Positions 1 to 8,765 of a stretch of DNA of 64,000 nucleotides are shown in pieces (position 1 is the first letter of the stretch; the number at the start of each line of letters is the position of its first letter). The DNA is taken from contig NZ_AP018291.1 in the NCBI RefSeq assembly GCF_002368415.1, forward strand, positions 186,001 to 250,000, written 5' to 3'. Below the pieces are notes generated by a model. The model did not search any database. It was not told the origin of the DNA and saw nothing but the letters and a program-made list of their open reading frames with translations. This DNA comes from Calothrix sp. NIES-4105. Lineage in GTDB: Bacteria > Cyanobacteriota > Cyanobacteriia > Cyanobacteriales > Nostocaceae. The translations under genes and the position numbers were made by a program.

Positions 1-1213
1 AGTTCGTATACTCGTACCACAATTTGGTCAAGGTTCTGGTAATAACTTGACCGATAATAACCGGAAATATACAGACCAAGTATTAAGTGATTTAACCTGG
101 AATTCCAAACTAGGAGAAGGTAATAATTCATTAATAACAGCGAGATTTTATCTTGATTTTACCAATACTCGCTTTGATTCTAACTCTATTACTATTCCAC
201 CTCAATTCAACAGAAGATCTGATACTAATCAAAGTTCTTACGGTTTTCAAGGAACTCATAGTTGGCAATTTGCTCCCAACCAAAGTATAGTTTATGGTTT
301 TGACTATCGAAATGTAAACGTTACTAGTCGCGCGGTCAGATTTGCCACAGGCGCCAGAACCCCTAACTATGATGATAATATTGGTCAAGGCGCCGTTTTT
401 GCTCGGTACGAGACAAGCTTTATACCTAATGTCAAAATAAATGTCGGTGTGCGTCAAGATTTTAATACCTTAGCGAATGCTTCAGCAACATCACCATCAA
501 TAGGCGCCAAATGGGATATTAGCAACTCTACAACATTACGTGCAAACTATATTAGAAACTTTCGTGTTCCAACGGTTGCTAACTTATTTAATCTTAACCC
601 TACTAATATTGGTAATCCAAACCTTAAACCAGAAAAAGGAGATAGTTATGATATTGGTATTGACCAGAAATTAGGCGATATTGGTTTATTACGCTTAACA
701 TTTTTTCAAAATAACATATCTGACGTAATAGCCTTTAAATCTATTATACCAGCAGTTAATGGAGTAACTGGAACTTGGGAAAATATTGGTTTAGTCGAAA
801 CATCAGGAATCGAAGCTGCATTAAATTTACAACTTGCTAGAAATATCTACGCTTTTGTCGGTTATACGGCAAATGACCCCCGTATCAGAAAAAGTTTGAA
901 TCCGGCAGAGATTGGTAAAGAATTAAGATTCGCTGGTGCAGATAAACTAAATTTAGGTATTTCTTATGAAAATCCTCAAGGTTGGTATCTGGGATTATTA
1001 ATGAACTCCCTTGGTGGATACCCAACGAATAACACCAATACCGAATCATTACCAGGTTATACAACTTTTGATGCTAAAACTCGAATTCCTCTAAGTCAGA
1101 CATTTACACTTAATGCTAGTATAGACAATATCTTTAACCAAAGATATCAGTTGTTTCCAGGATTCCCTGACGCAGGTAGAATGTTCCAAGTTGGTTTGAG
1201 CGCAAACTTTTAA
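1..1213 (+). CDS. TonB-dependent siderophore receptor, C-terminal part
   Basis: The reading frame is open from the first complete codon at position 2, so this is the 3' part of a gene starting upstream of the window. About 400 residues are visible. They look like the outer-membrane beta-barrel of a TonB-dependent receptor: alternating aromatic/polar strands, the barrel signature NPNLKPEKGDSYDIG, and a last strand ending FQVGLSANF with a C-terminal Phe, the signal for BamA-mediated insertion. The plug domain and TonB box lie outside. It precedes genes for a periplasmic iron-siderophore binding lipoprotein and an inner-membrane permease, which fits uptake of a ferric siderophore across both membranes. 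The ligand cannot be read from this part. Confidence 0.93.
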   Translation, partial: VRILVPQFGQGSGNNLTDNNRKYTDQVLSDLTWNSKLGEGNNSLITARFYLDFTNTRFDSNSITIPPQFNRRSDTNQSSYGFQGTHSWQFAPNQSIVYGFDYRNVNVTSRAVRFATGARTPNYDDNIGQGAVFARYETSFIPNVKINVGVRQDFNTLANASATSPSIGAKWDISNSTTLRANYIRNFRVPTVANLFNLNPTNIGNPNLKPEKGDSYDIGIDQKLGDIGLLRLTFFQNNISDVIAFKSIIPAVNGVTGTWENIGLVETSGIEAALNLQLARNIYAFVGYTANDPRIRKSLNPAEIGKELRFAGADKLNLGISYENPQGWYLGLLMNSLGGYPTNNTNTESLPGYTTFDAKTRIPLSQTFTLNASIDNIFNQRYQLFPGFPDAGRMFQVGLSANF

Positions 1214-1298
1214 ATATGTACAGACGTGATTAATCCTTGCGGGAAAGGAGAGCGGATTATACGTCTCAACAATCAACCAAACATACAAGGAAAATGCC

Positions 1299-2165
1299 AT
1301 GACTCAATTTAACCCTTGGGTAACTCCATTAAATCAGACTGATGTAGAAGAAACTGGAAGCGGTTGGCAAATTGAGTACGAATATTTTGATTGCCAAAGA
1401 GATGTGCTTGCTTGTCTAACTTACACATTGTTTCAAGATAACTGGCGCCAAATTGGGTTAGGACATCTTGAACAAGGTAGTGTGTTGGAATTAGAGTTTC
1501 ATCAAGCGCCAAAAAAATGCGTTCTCTACGATGGATATTTAACGGTAATTGCTACTGATTGGCATTTTCACTTGTGTATTGAAGAAACTATCGGTGGTCC
1601 AGACTCAGAAACACCACCAGAATTAAGAAAACAAAGATTAATTAGTAAAGGTGCATTATATAGACGCATCAACCCAGAAGGAGAACCTCGTAGTTGGGGT
1701 ATTCAGTTTTGGAATGGTGCAGGTGATAAAGTCATGACTATATTTCTACCAAATCCATATATAGAGGATGAGAATTTATTGCCCGACGGAAAAGCTAATT
1801 TTACCAAGCTAGAACTATACAACGAGCTTCGAGAAACATATGTATTAGGATCGAAACAACTAGCTTTTACAAAAAATCCCTTCAAATGTACTTACATTGC
1901 AGTTTGTACATCTGGACGCTGTTACCCTTCCCAAAAATGGCAACCTACTTTCGATGCACTTTCAAATGCAGTTAAAAAATCACAGTTAGATATAGAAGTA
2001 CGTACAACAGGTTGTTTACAGGTTTGTAAATTAGGTCCCGTTGTCTTTTATTCTGACGATAAAACTTGGTACACGCGCGTCAAACCAGAAATTGCCGAAC
2101 AAATAGTCAACGAACACTTACTCCAAGGGAACAAAGTAATAGAACATATCTACCCACCCGTATAA
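1299..2165 (+). CDS. Two-domain protein with C-terminal thioredoxin-like [2Fe-2S] ferredoxin domain
   Basis: 288 residues. The C-terminal ~95 residues carry the thioredoxin-like ferredoxin pattern: Cys residues in KCTYIAVCTSGRCY, then about 35 residues later TTGCLQVCKLGPVVF with a C-x3-C pair, followed by the WYTRVKPEIAEQIVNEHL helix. These would ligate one [2Fe-2S] cluster. The N-terminal ~190 residues are a beta-rich domain I cannot assign; proteins of this layout occur beside cyanobacterial siderophore receptors. No signal peptide, so it is probably cytoplasmic. The position between receptor and FecB genes suggests a role in siderophore iron release or reduction, which is inference. ATG start is preceded by AAGGAAA. 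Confidence 0.75.
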   Translation: MTQFNPWVTPLNQTDVEETGSGWQIEYEYFDCQRDVLACLTYTLFQDNWRQIGLGHLEQGSVLELEFHQAPKKCVLYDGYLTVIATDWHFHLCIEETIGGPDSETPPELRKQRLISKGALYRRINPEGEPRSWGIQFWNGAGDKVMTIFLPNPYIEDENLLPDGKANFTKLELYNELRETYVLGSKQLAFTKNPFKCTYIAVCTSGRCYPSQKWQPTFDALSNAVKKSQLDIEVRTTGCLQVCKLGPVVFYSDDKTWYTRVKPEIAEQIVNEHLLQGNKVIEHIYPPV

Positions 2166-2171
2166 ACCCTC

Positions 2172-2200
2172 TTCCTTTCTTTCTTTCTTTCTTTCTTTGT
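2172..2200 (+). repeat. CTTT microsatellite
   Basis: Six tandem CTTT units just after the stop of the ferredoxin-domain gene. A simple repeat of this sort can vary by slippage, but it lies in an intergenic spacer and no effect on expression is evident. Confidence 0.85.
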
Positions 2201-2291
2201 GTCCTTTGTGGTTCAATACTCATAAATTAAGTAAGTTGGGTTCTGCAAAGCCTCCACCCAACCTACGATTCCATTTAATACATTTAAAATA

Positions 2292-3506
2292 ATGAGATAT
2301 AAATTTCGGTTCTTAAAACTATTAATTTTTATCATAAATATACTACTAATTTCTGGATTAATTATAGCCTGTCAAAATCATAAAATTAATAACCAGCCAA
2401 ATACGAAAAATGCAGCTTGTGTTCAGAACTATGATGTAAATCGTGATTACTTTCCTGATAAAATTACTGTAGCTCGTGCAAAAGGTTTTAGCGTTGAATA
2501 CCATAATAACTATAAAGTTATTACAATTAACAATCCTTGGAAAGACGCGAAAACCGGATTTAAATATATTTTAGTTCAATGCGGTACTCCATCTCCTAAA
2601 AATATTGATTCTGCTCAAGTCATTAACGTACCCGTTAATTCTGTAATTTCTCTTTCTACTACCCATCTTCCACATTTAGCTAAATTAGGAGTTGTTGATA
2701 AGTTGCTTGGAGTTAGTGATACCAAAATAGTTAATACATCTGAAGTTGTAGAAAAAATTAAAACTGGTAAAATAGCTAACGTTGGAAGTAATGCCAGTAT
2801 CAACATTGAGAAAATATTAGAACTTAACCCAGAACTAATTACGACTTATGGAACTGGAAATGCAAATAATGATAGTTATCCAAAATTGTTAGAAGCAGGT
2901 TTAAAAGTAGCAATCAATGCTGAATATATGGAAGATTCACCTTTAGGTAGAAGTGAATGGTTAAAATTTACTGCTTTATTTTTTAATCAAGAGAAGAAAG
3001 CAGAGCAAATATTTGAGGAGGTTGCAAAAAGATATGAAGAAGTGGTAACTAAAGCCAAAGCGGTAAAAACACGTCCGACTGTATTTGTGGGGTTTAACTT
3101 TAAAGGTACTTGGTATATGCCAGGTGGTAAAAGTTACGCTGCTCAATACTTAGAAGATGCAGGCGCCAATTATCTTTGGAGTAGTGATAAATCCACAGGT
3201 AGTTTACCTCTATCTTTTGAAGCAATTATTGAACGTGCTAGTGATGCTGAATACTGGCTGAATTTTAGTCAGAAGTGGAAACAGAAAAAAGAGATATTAG
3301 CAGAAGATAGTCGTTATGGTGATTTTAAAGCTGTGAAAAATGGAAATCTATATAATAATAATCTGCGAGTTAATGAAAATGGTGGTAATGACTACTGGGA
3401 AGGAGGCATTAGTAATCCTGATATGGTGTTGTTGGATTTGATTGATATTTTTCATCCAGACATTCTACCACAGCATAAATTTATTTTTTATCGGCGTGTA
3501 AATTAA
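2292..3506 (+). CDS. Iron-siderophore ABC transporter substrate-binding lipoprotein
   Basis: 404 residues. An N-terminal hydrophobic segment ends in a lipobox (LIIAC at about residues 23-27), so the mature protein is a lipid-anchored periplasmic protein. The rest matches the FecB/FhuD/BtuF (periplasmic binding protein type 3) fold: SLSTTHLPHLAKLGVVDKL in the first lobe, INIEKILELNPELITTYG, and a late SLPLSFEAIIERASDAEYW segment. It would bind a ferric siderophore delivered by the upstream receptor and pass it to the downstream permease. About 125 bp separate it from the ferredoxin-like gene and 43 bp from the permease, consistent with one operon. Confidence 0.9.
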   Translation: MRYKFRFLKLLIFIINILLISGLIIACQNHKINNQPNTKNAACVQNYDVNRDYFPDKITVARAKGFSVEYHNNYKVITINNPWKDAKTGFKYILVQCGTPSPKNIDSAQVINVPVNSVISLSTTHLPHLAKLGVVDKLLGVSDTKIVNTSEVVEKIKTGKIANVGSNASINIEKILELNPELITTYGTGNANNDSYPKLLEAGLKVAINAEYMEDSPLGRSEWLKFTALFFNQEKKAEQIFEEVAKRYEEVVTKAKAVKTRPTVFVGFNFKGTWYMPGGKSYAAQYLEDAGANYLWSSDKSTGSLPLSFEAIIERASDAEYWLNFSQKWKQKKEILAEDSRYGDFKAVKNGNLYNNNLRVNENGGNDYWEGGISNPDMVLLDLIDIFHPDILPQHKFIFYRRVN

Positions 3507-3549
3507 GCTTAGTCAGGCTTGCACTTGCGTCGTAGAGGCACCACATTAT

Positions 3550-4623
3550 ATGCATACACTTAAAAAATTCTCAAAGCACGCTCACAAATATTTAATAAAT
3601 AGTAAGTATTTAATTTTTACTGTACTATTTGGAGTATTAATTTTAGCTTTTTTATTGGATATTGCACTGGGTTCGGTTCAAATTCCTATTAGTGAAGTTG
3701 TTAAAGTTTTGTTTGGTGGGGAGGCAGACAAAGCAAGTTGGACTAATATTATTTGGAAATTTAGATTACCAAAAGCGATAACAGCAACACTTGCGGGCGC
3801 CGCTTTAGGTGTAAGCGGTTTACAAATGCAAACAATTTTTAGAAACCCGCTTGCCGGACCTTTTGTATTAGGAATTAGTTCGGGTGCATCGTTAGGTGTA
3901 GCAATAGTTGTGTTAACAGCAAATTTAGCTGGTGCTGGTGCAATTTTTCAAACTTTAGGTATTTTAGGTGATTTGACTCTGGTTATTGCATCGAGCTTAG
4001 GCGCCGCTGCTGTATTAGGATTAGTATTACTAGTTTCGCATCGAGTTCAAGATACGATGACGCTGTTAATTTTGGGTTTGTTGTTTGGTTATGCAACGAG
4101 CGCGCTAGTTAGTATTTTATTACAGTTTAGCGATAGTCAAAAAATTCAAGCATATCTACAATGGACTTTTGGTAGCTTTGCTGCGGTAACATGGCGCCAA
4201 ATGCCTATTTTGATAAGTGTAGTATTGTTAGGGTTGTTGGTTGCTGTAATATTATCGAAACCTTTGAATGTACTACTTGTAGGTGAGTCTTACGCTTTGA
4301 CACTGGGTTTAAATTTAGAAAGAACCAGGTTTTGGATAATTACAAGCGCTTCTATATTAGCTGGTGCGATAACAGCATTTTGTGGGCCAATAGCGTTTTT
4401 GGGTGTGGCAGTTCCCCATCTATGTAGAAGTACGTTTAGTAGTTGCGACCATCGTATTTTAGTACCTGCGGTGATAATAATGGGGGCAATTATGGCATTG
4501 ATTGCGGATTTAATGTGTACTATCCCTGGAAACCAAACGGTGTTGCCACTAAACTCAGTGACTGCACTAATTGGTACACCTGTTGTTTCATGGGTAATTT
4601 TACGTCGGTATTACGCTAAATAA
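3550..4623 (+). CDS. FecCD-family iron-siderophore ABC transporter permease
   Basis: 357 residues, about full length for FecCD/BtuC permeases, with around ten hydrophobic helices. Family hallmarks are visible: WKFRLPKAITATLAGAALG, SGLQMQTIFRNPLAGPFVLG and ITAFCGPIAFLGVAVPHLCR near the ATPase-coupling loop. It sits in the inner membrane and would move the siderophore complex into the cytoplasm. The ABC ATPase (FecE/FhuC type) that normally follows is absent; the gene is followed directly by a recombination scar with transposase remnants. Either another locus supplies the ATPase or the operon was cut by the rearrangement. Confidence 0.92.
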   Translation: MHTLKKFSKHAHKYLINSKYLIFTVLFGVLILAFLLDIALGSVQIPISEVVKVLFGGEADKASWTNIIWKFRLPKAITATLAGAALGVSGLQMQTIFRNPLAGPFVLGISSGASLGVAIVVLTANLAGAGAIFQTLGILGDLTLVIASSLGAAAVLGLVLLVSHRVQDTMTLLILGLLFGYATSALVSILLQFSDSQKIQAYLQWTFGSFAAVTWRQMPILISVVLLGLLVAVILSKPLNVLLVGESYALTLGLNLERTRFWIITSASILAGAITAFCGPIAFLGVAVPHLCRSTFSSCDHRILVPAVIIMGAIMALIADLMCTIPGNQTVLPLNSVTALIGTPVVSWVILRRYYAK

Positions 4624-4639
4624 TTGTTTACACTGCTTG

Positions 4640-4728
4640 GAAAGGTGGATATCTCTTCTTAGGTATAATCGCTGGGATTATAGACTCAATTGGTTTGGTA
4701 GAAATTATTAATGAAATAGTTGGGCAGG
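4640..4728 (+). pseudogene. IS1634-family transposase N-terminal remnant (DUF4277)
   Basis: A short in-frame stretch reads LGIIAGIIDSIGLVEIINE, the start of the DUF4277 domain typical of IS1634-family DDE transposases. There is no start codon and the match breaks at about 4728, where a piece duplicated from 30 kb begins. A second piece of the same kind of transposase follows at 4951. Recognised from family knowledge only. Confidence 0.6.
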
Positions 4729-4949
4729 TGCCCCTAACTCTTACTATGAGTCGCCGCTAAATTTTTTAGGAAAACATTCGCAAATAGATGGTGGTCAACT
4801 TGCTACTAAGTTTATGGAATTTGAGAGTGATGACATATATAACAGTTACACTGTTACTAACAATAGTTATATAAAGCAGCAATGTTCTAGCTGAAGAATT
4901 GTTTTTTGGTTTGGGTAGATGTTTGTTTTTCTAGCTGTTCATTCCAAAG
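4729..4949 (+). repeat. Composite duplicate of 30.7-30.0 kb (clostripain-like gene plus relaxase 3' end)
   Basis: Positions 4730-4878 are nearly identical to the reverse complement of about 30581-30731 (middle of the clostripain-like peptidase; it encodes NFLGKHSQIDGGQLATKFME). Positions 4879-4949 are nearly identical to the reverse complement of about 29998-30062 (3' end of the MobV relaxase gene, antisense). The ~520 bp between the two source segments is missing here, so this copy carries an internal deletion. It lies between two fragments of one transposase family. Differences are scattered substitutions, so the duplication is not very recent. Confidence 0.88.
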
Positions 4950-4950
4950 A

Positions 4951-5287
4951 AAAATCTTTGCGTACACGTTTACAAAAAACCTTAAATGCTCTCGAACTAC
5001 TCAAAAAACCGCGTCGTGGCAAGAAAAAGTTGACTTCAGTTGAGCAATGGGAAGCATCTATAGCAGCAATTTTAAAACGTTATCGTACTAATACGCTTAG
5101 AAGCCCGCATTACTTATTTTCTACGACAATTATACAGATGCCTAAATTGTTTGCACTTTTGTGCATTGGTTCAAGTACCTGCACGCACTATAATACGCAT
5201 ATATATATGTATAACTTATTGTTGCTTGTGTTAGTATCTATACTAGACTACAGAAAACATTTGTTACACCATATACATAAAAATTAA
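4951..5287 (+). pseudogene. IS1634-family transposase internal remnant
   Basis: The first ~45 codons encode LRTRLQKTLNALELLKKP and EQWEASIAAILKRYR, matching the helical insertion region of IS1634-family transposases (consensus of the kind aaIlkRYrV). After about 5100 the frame encodes unrelated low-complexity sequence, so only a fragment remains. The open frame begins at 4919 inside the duplicated segment, which makes its apparent start an accident of the recombination. Confidence 0.6.
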
Positions 5288-5350
5288 CTTGTCTCCAGTT
5301 CATAATTGTTTGATACTTGTTTATGATACAAATTTTGAGGTAAGTAAAAT

Positions 5351-6061
5351 ATGGTAAGCGTAAATTCAGTTGAATCAACAGTGAGTCAAGATTTATCTGT
5401 AGGAGAAACCCTTAAAGTTTTGGTTGTCGATGACCATCGATTAATTCTAACAGGAACTCTTGGTATTTTATCCCAGCACTATCCAAATGTAGAAGTATTG
5501 GAAGCGCAAACGGCATTTGATGTACTTCAACACCTTGATAAGTCTGAGTTTGATTTGATTGTTACGGACTTGGCTATTCCTGAACAGCCAGGAGATATAG
5601 CGGAAATAGATACAGGAATTAAGCTTTTGCAGACGCTTCTCGAATCTTATAAAACGCAAAATTTCTTGGTGCAAACGAGCCATGTTAAAGCTTTGGTGCG
5701 GATTAAGCATAGTATCGACAATCATGATGGAGGATTTGCTATTGCTGATAAAACTTTACCTGAACAAGAAATGTTAAACCGTTTACGGATAGCACTTACT
5801 GGTGGCACACACACTAAAGATATTAAAACAGGCATTGAACTTAAACCCGAATGGTTTGAAGTCTTACGTCTTGCATTTGAAGAAGGGTTAACTGATAAAG
5901 CTATTGCGAACAAGATGTATAAATGTCAACGCGCTGTTCGCATCTATTGGACTAAAATTCAGGATGTGCTTGAAGTATATCCGGAGGATTGTAAGCACGA
6001 TGGTAAAAGTTTGCGAATTCAAACTGAAATCCGCGCGCGTCAAGAGGGATTAATTGATTAA
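5351..6061 (+). CDS. Response regulator with C-terminal helix-turn-helix (NarL/FixJ-like)
   Basis: 236 residues. Receiver domain at about residues 22-150: acidic pair D27/D28 in LVVDDHR, phospho-acceptor D73 in LIVTDLAIPE, Thr/Ser and Lys near the end of the domain (VQTSHVKAL, IADKTLPE). The C-terminal region (about 168-206, LRLAFEEGLTDKAIANKMYK) is a divergent LuxR-type HTH. It lies 18 bp upstream of the CHASE2 histidine kinase gene, so the two almost certainly form a two-component pair. Likely targets are the adjacent secretion genes (inference). Confidence 0.88.
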   Translation: MVSVNSVESTVSQDLSVGETLKVLVVDDHRLILTGTLGILSQHYPNVEVLEAQTAFDVLQHLDKSEFDLIVTDLAIPEQPGDIAEIDTGIKLLQTLLESYKTQNFLVQTSHVKALVRIKHSIDNHDGGFAIADKTLPEQEMLNRLRIALTGGTHTKDIKTGIELKPEWFEVLRLAFEEGLTDKAIANKMYKCQRAVRIYWTKIQDVLEVYPEDCKHDGKSLRIQTEIRARQEGLID

Positions 6062-6079
6062 CTATGAAGGTATGGGTAA

Positions 6080-8020
6080 ATGCGTAGGCTATGGATTAAT
6101 ATTAATACTGAACTAAAAATTTGGCAACGTGCAGCACTTCCTGGGCTAACAGTGTTGATACTGGTTATTCTTGCTCGCATCACTGGGTCGTTGCAAGTTT
6201 TGGAATGGATGTTACTCGATACATTTTTACGCCTACGTCCACCTGAACCTGTCGATGAACGTGTAGTAATTATTGGCATTAACGATGCTGATATTGCTAA
6301 AATCGGGCAATATCCGGTTCCAGATAAAGAAATTGCCTCATTACTCAATAATCTTGAAACTTACAGCCCTCGTGTCATCGGACTCGATATTTTTAAGGAT
6401 GTTACCGTACCACCAGGACACGAAGAACTTGTCTCGTCTTTCAAGAATAATAAAAATATAATTGGTATCGAAAAGGTTTTGCATCCAGCGATTGCACCCC
6501 CACCAACTCTTATCTCTGAACCTGAACGTGTTGGAATTGTCGATGTTATTCCTGATAATGATGCTAAATATAGACGTTATATTTTATACTCCCCGAGTCC
6601 TCAAAACCTTCAATTAGACAAATTTTCATTAGGATACAAGCTTGCAAAAGCTTACCTCGAAGCACAAGGTATCACTGATTCTAATGGTCAAAATGACCCA
6701 GATACAATACAGTTCGGCGCCTATGAACTTCCGAGTGTCTCGTCAAATTTTGGTGGATATGTTGGACTACATGGAGGCGAACTTCAAGTATTAATCAATT
6801 TTCGGCGCGCTAAATTTCGTACTCTTTCGTTAAATGATATTAAAGCAGGTAAATTTGAAGCAAGCTGGCTGCGTGACAAAATTGTTTTAATCGGTAATAT
6901 TCATAATAGTGCAGGTGAGTCATTTTATACTTCAGCAATACCAGAGCAAAAAATCGCTGGACAAATTTATGGAGTTGAATACCATGCCCATGCAATTAGT
7001 CAAATTCTAGCTGCTGTTTTAGATGGAAGACCAATGTTAAAAGCTTGGGCAAAGCCTTGGGAATATATATGGATAATCGTTTGGGGAATTATTCCTATTA
7101 GTATTGGGCGCTTAACGCAATCAGTTTGGAAGAACCTTTTAGGTGCGGGTGTAGCAGGTATCTGTCTTATAAGTATAGGCTATGTCAGCTTATTATTTTG
7201 GGGGGTTTGGATTCCTATTGCTCCCAGTTTACTTACCCTTGCTATCAATGGAGTTGGGTTAAGTGCATTTGCCTTCTATCAACACGATAAGCTCCTGCGG
7301 TCAAAAATTGATGAACGCCAGCACACAATAAAATATGCATTTAACCTGATTCATGCTGGACCGTTACAAACTCTTGCAAATTCCTTGCATCATTTGCGCG
7401 CGCAGGATATACCCCATGAGCAAATAATTTCACAATTTGAAGAGTTAAATCTTGAAATCCGTAAAATTGGTGATTTCCTAGAAGCTGAAGCACTAACTCA
7501 TAATCAGAGTTTACTTTTGGGTAGCAAATTAAAAATTGATTTAAAACGTCCGATAAATGATTTATTTTACGAAGTTTACAGTAGTACACTTGAGCGCAAA
7601 GATTTAAAAAACTTTGAAACTCTTAAGGTAAAAACTCGTTCTTTTGACCCAATTGATGATAAATATCTAAATATTGAGCAAAAAGCCGAACTTTGCCAAT
7701 TTCTTGAAGAAGCACTTTGTAATGTGGGAAAACATGCATATGGAGTTAAGCGCGTTCAAGCATCCGGCACTTTTAGTGATGGATACTATACACTCCGTAT
7801 TGAAGATAATGGACTCGGCATGAGTTCGGATACAGAAAACAAAGGTACTAAACAATCTAAAAACCTTGCTAAAAAACTTAACGGGAAGTTCAAGCGCTCA
7901 TCACGTACTCCACGGGGGACTGTTTGTGAACTTAGCTGGGCGCCTTTAAAAAGTCACTCATTCAAAAATCAAAAGAAAGTTTTCAAATTTGATAACCATA
8001 GATTAAATGACGAAATATGA
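6080..8020 (+). CDS. CHASE2-domain sensor histidine kinase
   Basis: 646 residues. An N-terminal membrane segment (LTVLILVILARIT) is followed by a CHASE2 extracytoplasmic sensory domain (about 50-320; ERVVIIGINDADIAKIG, RVIGLDIF), then three hydrophobic helices (about 325-415). The cytoplasmic part has an H-box reading FNLIHAGPLQTLANSL, in which the Asp that often follows the His is Ala, and a HATPase with N-box EEALCNVGKHAYG and G-box RIEDNGLGM. It overlaps the next gene by 4 bp (ATGA). The ligand is unknown. This architecture is common in filamentous cyanobacteria beside CHAT and DUF928 genes. Confidence 0.92.
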   Translation: MRRLWININTELKIWQRAALPGLTVLILVILARITGSLQVLEWMLLDTFLRLRPPEPVDERVVIIGINDADIAKIGQYPVPDKEIASLLNNLETYSPRVIGLDIFKDVTVPPGHEELVSSFKNNKNIIGIEKVLHPAIAPPPTLISEPERVGIVDVIPDNDAKYRRYILYSPSPQNLQLDKFSLGYKLAKAYLEAQGITDSNGQNDPDTIQFGAYELPSVSSNFGGYVGLHGGELQVLINFRRAKFRTLSLNDIKAGKFEASWLRDKIVLIGNIHNSAGESFYTSAIPEQKIAGQIYGVEYHAHAISQILAAVLDGRPMLKAWAKPWEYIWIIVWGIIPISIGRLTQSVWKNLLGAGVAGICLISIGYVSLLFWGVWIPIAPSLLTLAINGVGLSAFAFYQHDKLLRSKIDERQHTIKYAFNLIHAGPLQTLANSLHHLRAQDIPHEQIISQFEELNLEIRKIGDFLEAEALTHNQSLLLGSKLKIDLKRPINDLFYEVYSSTLERKDLKNFETLKVKTRSFDPIDDKYLNIEQKAELCQFLEEALCNVGKHAYGVKRVQASGTFSDGYYTLRIEDNGLGMSSDTENKGTKQSKNLAKKLNGKFKRSSRTPRGTVCELSWAPLKSHSFKNQKKVFKFDNHRLNDEI

Positions 8021-8760
8021 AACTTTACATACCCTTATTTTTTAACCCTCATATACGCTCCTGTGCAAGCGTTTTGACTTTTTGTGTCTTTGTAACCAGC
8101 TTAAATCCTTCGGCATTAGCAGGATTTAGTCCACGCACGCGCAAACAACCTAGCGAGATTTCGCGAGGCGCCGGTTCGCGTGGATGTGGGGAAAATGGTA
8201 TACCGCTAACATTACTGGCGCCACAAACATATATTGCGAAAACCGCGTCTAAACGTCCGACGTTGGTATGGTATACGTCAACTCCACAACCTGCACGCTT
8301 TCGGCTGTTTGAAATAGAATCTCAAAAATCCCGAAAACAAATAGGCGCCTTACAAAACATTCAAACATCTGCTGGTATCAATAAATTTACGATTCCTGTG
8401 GATTTTCCTGAACTGAGTGTTGGTAAAACATACTTCTGGCAAGTTTCGATTCATTGTCAAAACACCGATGAATGGTTAGTCAAACGTGCGGAATTTACCG
8501 TTGAAAACTTACCATCTGTATCCAAAAATACTCTAAAAAACTTACCTAATCGCGTTAATTACTTTGCTGAAAACGAGTTATGGTATGAAGCCCTTGATGA
8601 ATCATTAAAGAATGCTAACCCTGGAAAACTTGGGCAAATTGGTTCAAATTTGATTCAAGACCTAGCACAATCTGAACTAATTGAGGAAAACGATGCAGAA
8701 AGGGTTAGTATCCAACAGCGTATTGAAAACTTACGATTGATTGCGAATCGTGAACGGTAA
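8017..8760 (+). CDS. DUF928 secreted protein
   Basis: 247 residues with an N-terminal signal-like hydrophobic stretch (VLTFCVFVTSLNPSALAG), so probably exported. The core matches DUF928: PLTLLAPQTYIAKTASKRP, LVWYTSTPQPARFRLFE and KTYFWQVSIHC. Such proteins, largely cyanobacterial, are typically encoded with CHASE2 kinases and CHAT-TPR proteins; their biochemical role is not known to me. Translationally coupled to the kinase (4-bp overlap). The convergent CHAT gene ends 5 bp after its stop. Confidence 0.85.
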   Translation: MKLYIPLFFNPHIRSCASVLTFCVFVTSLNPSALAGFSPRTRKQPSEISRGAGSRGCGENGIPLTLLAPQTYIAKTASKRPTLVWYTSTPQPARFRLFEIESQKSRKQIGALQNIQTSAGINKFTIPVDFPELSVGKTYFWQVSIHCQNTDEWLVKRAEFTVENLPSVSKNTLKNLPNRVNYFAENELWYEALDESLKNANPGKLGQIGSNLIQDLAQSELIEENDAERVSIQQRIENLRLIANRER

Positions 8761-8765
8761 TAGAA

